Below, piece after piece: positions 7,428 through 9,319 of a stretch of 9,319 nucleotides of DNA. Position 1 is the stretch's first letter, and every line of letters starts with the position of its first letter. The stretch is from Gammaproteobacteria bacterium (GTDB taxonomy: Bacteria; Pseudomonadota; Gammaproteobacteria; Arenicellales; Poriferihabitantaceae). Made by a program: the position numbers and the translations under genes. The stretch covers positions 1 through 9,319 of the forward strand of contig VXPI01000181.1 of assembly GCA_009839585.1 (NCBI GenBank), in the 5' to 3' direction. Under the pieces are notes generated by a model. The model had not been told where the DNA came from. It saw nothing but the letters and a program-made list of their open reading frames with translations, and did not search any database.

Positions 7428-8870
7428 CTAATTGTAGAAGTCCGGGTAAAGACGCGAAGCTTGCTCGAACGCTTCCCTGGCCCTGGCCCGGTCCTGTGTA
7501 TGCTGAAGTGCCTGGCCATACTGAAGCCAGGCCCACCGGGAGTAAGGACGAAGTGTTATCCGCTCTGCTCCGAGTGCCCGCATTGACAGATGCCGGCATG
7601 CCTGACCAGCAGCATCAAGGAGCATCATATTGAATAAATCCCTCTGGGCAATGCTACCGCCAATCAAGTCAACCTCATAGCGGGTACCGATCAGGCTCTG
7701 GAATGCCTGATCAGGACTGCCTTGCCGAATGTCGATCAAGGCATTGGCCAAAGTCATGCCGACTCGATGCATAATCTGCCCCTGAGTATCGCCCGAATCG
7801 CCCCATTGTCTGAATTTATCCATCATTCTATTGACCGATTGATGGTCTCCGGCGGCGACCAGAACCATCAGGTAGTGAAGCGATGCGAAAACCAGGTCAC
7901 GGTCTTCGATACGGCGTTTTGCCGCCTCCAGCAAGACCTGCCAGCGTTCGCCAATATCAATTCCATGCAATTCAAGCCTCCAAAGCAGGGATGCTGCATT
8001 ACACAAATCCAGATAAAAGTCCGAATCCAGATCCGACACCAGCAATCGATCATGAATATCGAGGACTGGTTCGTGTTCTCCCCGCTCGAGATGGAACAGG
8101 CACTGGTGCCAATGAAGATGAAACCGGAAATTATTCACCTTTGACCAGTGTTGTTCCAGGCTGGTGATCCAGTCAATTCCTTCCTGATGACGCTCCTGCG
8201 ATTCCATGACATGGGCAACGGCATGGACTGACCATGCATCTTCCGGGTTGATCGTTGATGCTTCACGGCCATAGCGTTCTGCCAGTTCAAATTCGCCACA
8301 CTCCTCCAGCGCAAAAGAATACAGCCCGAGGACATAACCGTAGTGTGGATGTGCAGGATCCCAGAAAGGAAGTACACGCAACAGCGAATCTCGCATACGT
8401 CGTCCATCCCCGCTATAGAAATGATTGAAGTAGGCGAGCCTCAAGGCAATGCTGTCGTGCGGATAATGGAGCAGGATTTCTTCCCAGATGTTTACGGTTT
8501 TTTCCAGGTCTCCCATACACCAGGCTTCAAGCGCCTTGATGTGCAATGATTCACGGTGACCCAGATTATTGAATTCGTTGCCGGTCAGTGTTTCTACAAC
8601 TGCAAGGGCTCGCTGATGCAGGCCTTTGATCCCCATCATTTTTGCAAGGTACCCTTTCATGCAAAGACCCATTGGCATATCCGGATCTTCTTTCAGCAAC
8701 GTTTTTAGCTTCGCTCCTGTATCCGGCTTGTACCCCATGAAACTCGATACCAGTTTATCGAACTGTTCGATACTGACTGAACTACTGGCGGAATATTCCA
8801 GCCCCTGACTATCCTGATAGGTTTCCATTGAACTTAGGTTGAAATTTTCAGCTGCGTTCCAGATATCCAT
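7428..8870 (-). CDS. Tetratricopeptide repeat protein, TTC38 family
   Basis: A soluble all-helical TPR protein of 480 aa, close in length to animal TTC38 (about 470). Shared features are the N-terminal pattern with SASSSVSIEQFDKL (27-40), LLKEDPDMPMG (58-68), a YGYVLGLYSFALEE segment (177-190), the hallmark INPEDAWSVHAVAHVME (207-223), a His-rich FHLHWHQCLFHLERGEHE (250-267), GERWQVLLEAA (307-317) and GGSIAQRDLFN (404-414). The C-terminus has a canonical TPR-like pair, AWLQYGQALQHTQDRARAREAFEQA within 447-471. No signal peptide or membrane segment is seen, so it is probably cytoplasmic. No biochemical role is established for the family to my knowledge. The ATG at 8870 overlaps the preceding gene by 23 nt; a second ATG at 8828 would leave a 19-nt gap. 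Neither has a strong SD, so the start is uncertain by 14 residues. Confidence 0.9.
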   Translation of the reverse strand: MDIWNAAENFNLSSMETYQDSQGLEYSASSSVSIEQFDKLVSSFMGYKPDTGAKLKTLLKEDPDMPMGLCMKGYLAKMMGIKGLHQRALAVVETLTGNEFNNLGHRESLHIKALEAWCMGDLEKTVNIWEEILLHYPHDSIALRLAYFNHFYSGDGRRMRDSLLRVLPFWDPAHPHYGYVLGLYSFALEECGEFELAERYGREASTINPEDAWSVHAVAHVMESQERHQEGIDWITSLEQHWSKVNNFRFHLHWHQCLFHLERGEHEPVLDIHDRLLVSDLDSDFYLDLCNAASLLWRLELHGIDIGERWQVLLEAAKRRIEDRDLVFASLHYLMVLVAAGDHQSVNRMMDKFRQWGDSGDTQGQIMHRVGMTLANALIDIRQGSPDQAFQSLIGTRYEVDLIGGSIAQRDLFNMMLLDAAGQACRHLSMRALGAERITLRPYSRWAWLQYGQALQHTQDRARAREAFEQASRLYPDFYN

Positions 8871-9319
8871 CTCGCGTTTGTGGGACCTTCATGTCAAGTA
8901 TTGATCCTGCGATTTGGGTTTTCAGTATCTGGGCTGTGCCACCGCCAATTGCAAACATGCGGGCATCACGCACCATCCGCTCAAGCGGACGGTTGCGAGA
9001 ATATCCCGCCGCTCCAAAAATCTGCAATGCATCGTTGGAAACCCGGATTGCCGTCTCCGATGCAAGTACTTTGGCTTGAGCTGCCATGAGCCGGTCCGGA
9101 AAACCATCTCCGGCACTGGCTGCCGCCTGATAAATCATGGCACGAGAGGCCTCGAGCTGGATTGACATATCTGCCAGCATCCATTGCAGGCCCTGAAACT
9201 CTGCTATGGGCCGGCCGAACTGCTCTCGGGTTTTTGCGTAAGCCAGAGCTTCTTCATAGGCTCCTGCTGCGATGCCCAGCGCTACCGTTGCTGCACCAAC
9301 GCGTTGAGCGTTGTAGGCA
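8848..9319 (-). CDS. Acyl-CoA dehydrogenase-family flavoenzyme (C-terminal 156 aa; 5' end outside window)
   Basis: The frame is open from the right edge to TGA at 8850-8848 and covers the C-terminal helical domain. Visible motifs (fragment numbering): YNAQRVGAATVALGIAAGAY (2-21), YAKTREQFGRPIAEFQGLQW (27-46), LADMSIQLEASRAMIYQAA (48-66), ALQIFGAAGYSRNRPLERMV (97-116), RDARMFAIGGGTAQI (117-131). The RxQFG and GxxGY elements are family FAD-contact regions. The position that is Glu in MCAD-type enzymes (YEGT) is Gly here (GGGT), and the position aligned by eye with the isovaleryl-CoA dehydrogenase Glu (in LERLV) is Gln here (NAQRV). With both bases absent, ordinary alpha,beta-dehydrogenation is doubtful. 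Desulfinase-like acyl-CoA dehydrogenase homologues, which to my knowledge carry Gln at the latter position, are one alternative. It is the first visible gene of the leftward cluster and overlaps the TTC38-family start. Confidence 0.92.
   Translation of the reverse strand, partial: AYNAQRVGAATVALGIAAGAYEEALAYAKTREQFGRPIAEFQGLQWMLADMSIQLEASRAMIYQAAASAGDGFPDRLMAAQAKVLASETAIRVSNDALQIFGAAGYSRNRPLERMVRDARMFAIGGGTAQILKTQIAGSILDMKVPQTRDGYLERS

Noticed and set aside
7722..8144. Plus-strand ORF of 140 codons inside the TTC38-family gene
   Set aside because: It is antisense to a well-supported conserved protein and has no domain of its own.

Overview
The window looks like a chromosome piece from a free-living, probably marine, gammaproteobacterium. 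The main reason is the adjacent pair of a MepM-type M23 endopeptidase and anhydro-N-acetylmuramate kinase (anmK), a pairing typical of gammaproteobacteria. The genus cannot be named from the sequence.

Left part (1-2558, minus strand): the first ~852 codons of a large secreted or surface protein whose C-terminal end lies beyond the left edge. It has a signal peptide, an N-terminal beta-rich domain of about 180 residues, then tandem Calx-beta/Ig-like modules ending in Asp-rich (DDD) turns. This gene is much richer in GC than the rest of the window. Because it has no stop codon inside the window it is easy to miss, and several long Arg- or Pro/Ser/Thr-rich open frames on both strands are only its shadows.

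Gap (2559-3175): about 617 bp without a confident gene. It holds one possible small plus-strand ORF (2753-3013) and an AT-rich promoter-like stretch in front of the peptidase.

Middle (3176-5910, plus strand): a murein endopeptidase with a non-ATG start, followed after 164 bp by anmK. The first cuts peptidoglycan cross-links outside the cytoplasm; the second phosphorylates anhydroMurNAc, a wall-turnover product, in the cytoplasm. Together they are a cell-wall remodelling and recycling locus. The 164-bp gap carries an imperfect palindrome.

Right part (6177-9319, minus strand): a tight apparent operon read leftward, made of an acyl-CoA dehydrogenase-family enzyme (C-terminal 156 residues visible), a TPR protein of the TTC38 family, and a YcaD-like MFS transporter. 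The first two genes overlap or nearly abut and the last two are 9 nt apart. By eye, the acyl-CoA dehydrogenase lacks a Glu at both positions where this superfamily usually carries its catalytic base, so it may not be an ordinary dehydrogenase.

No rRNA, tRNA, CRISPR array, insertion sequence or integrase was seen. The observations most worth checking are the atypical acyl-CoA dehydrogenase with its TTC38 and MFS partners, and the GC-rich repeat protein lying beside the conserved wall genes.
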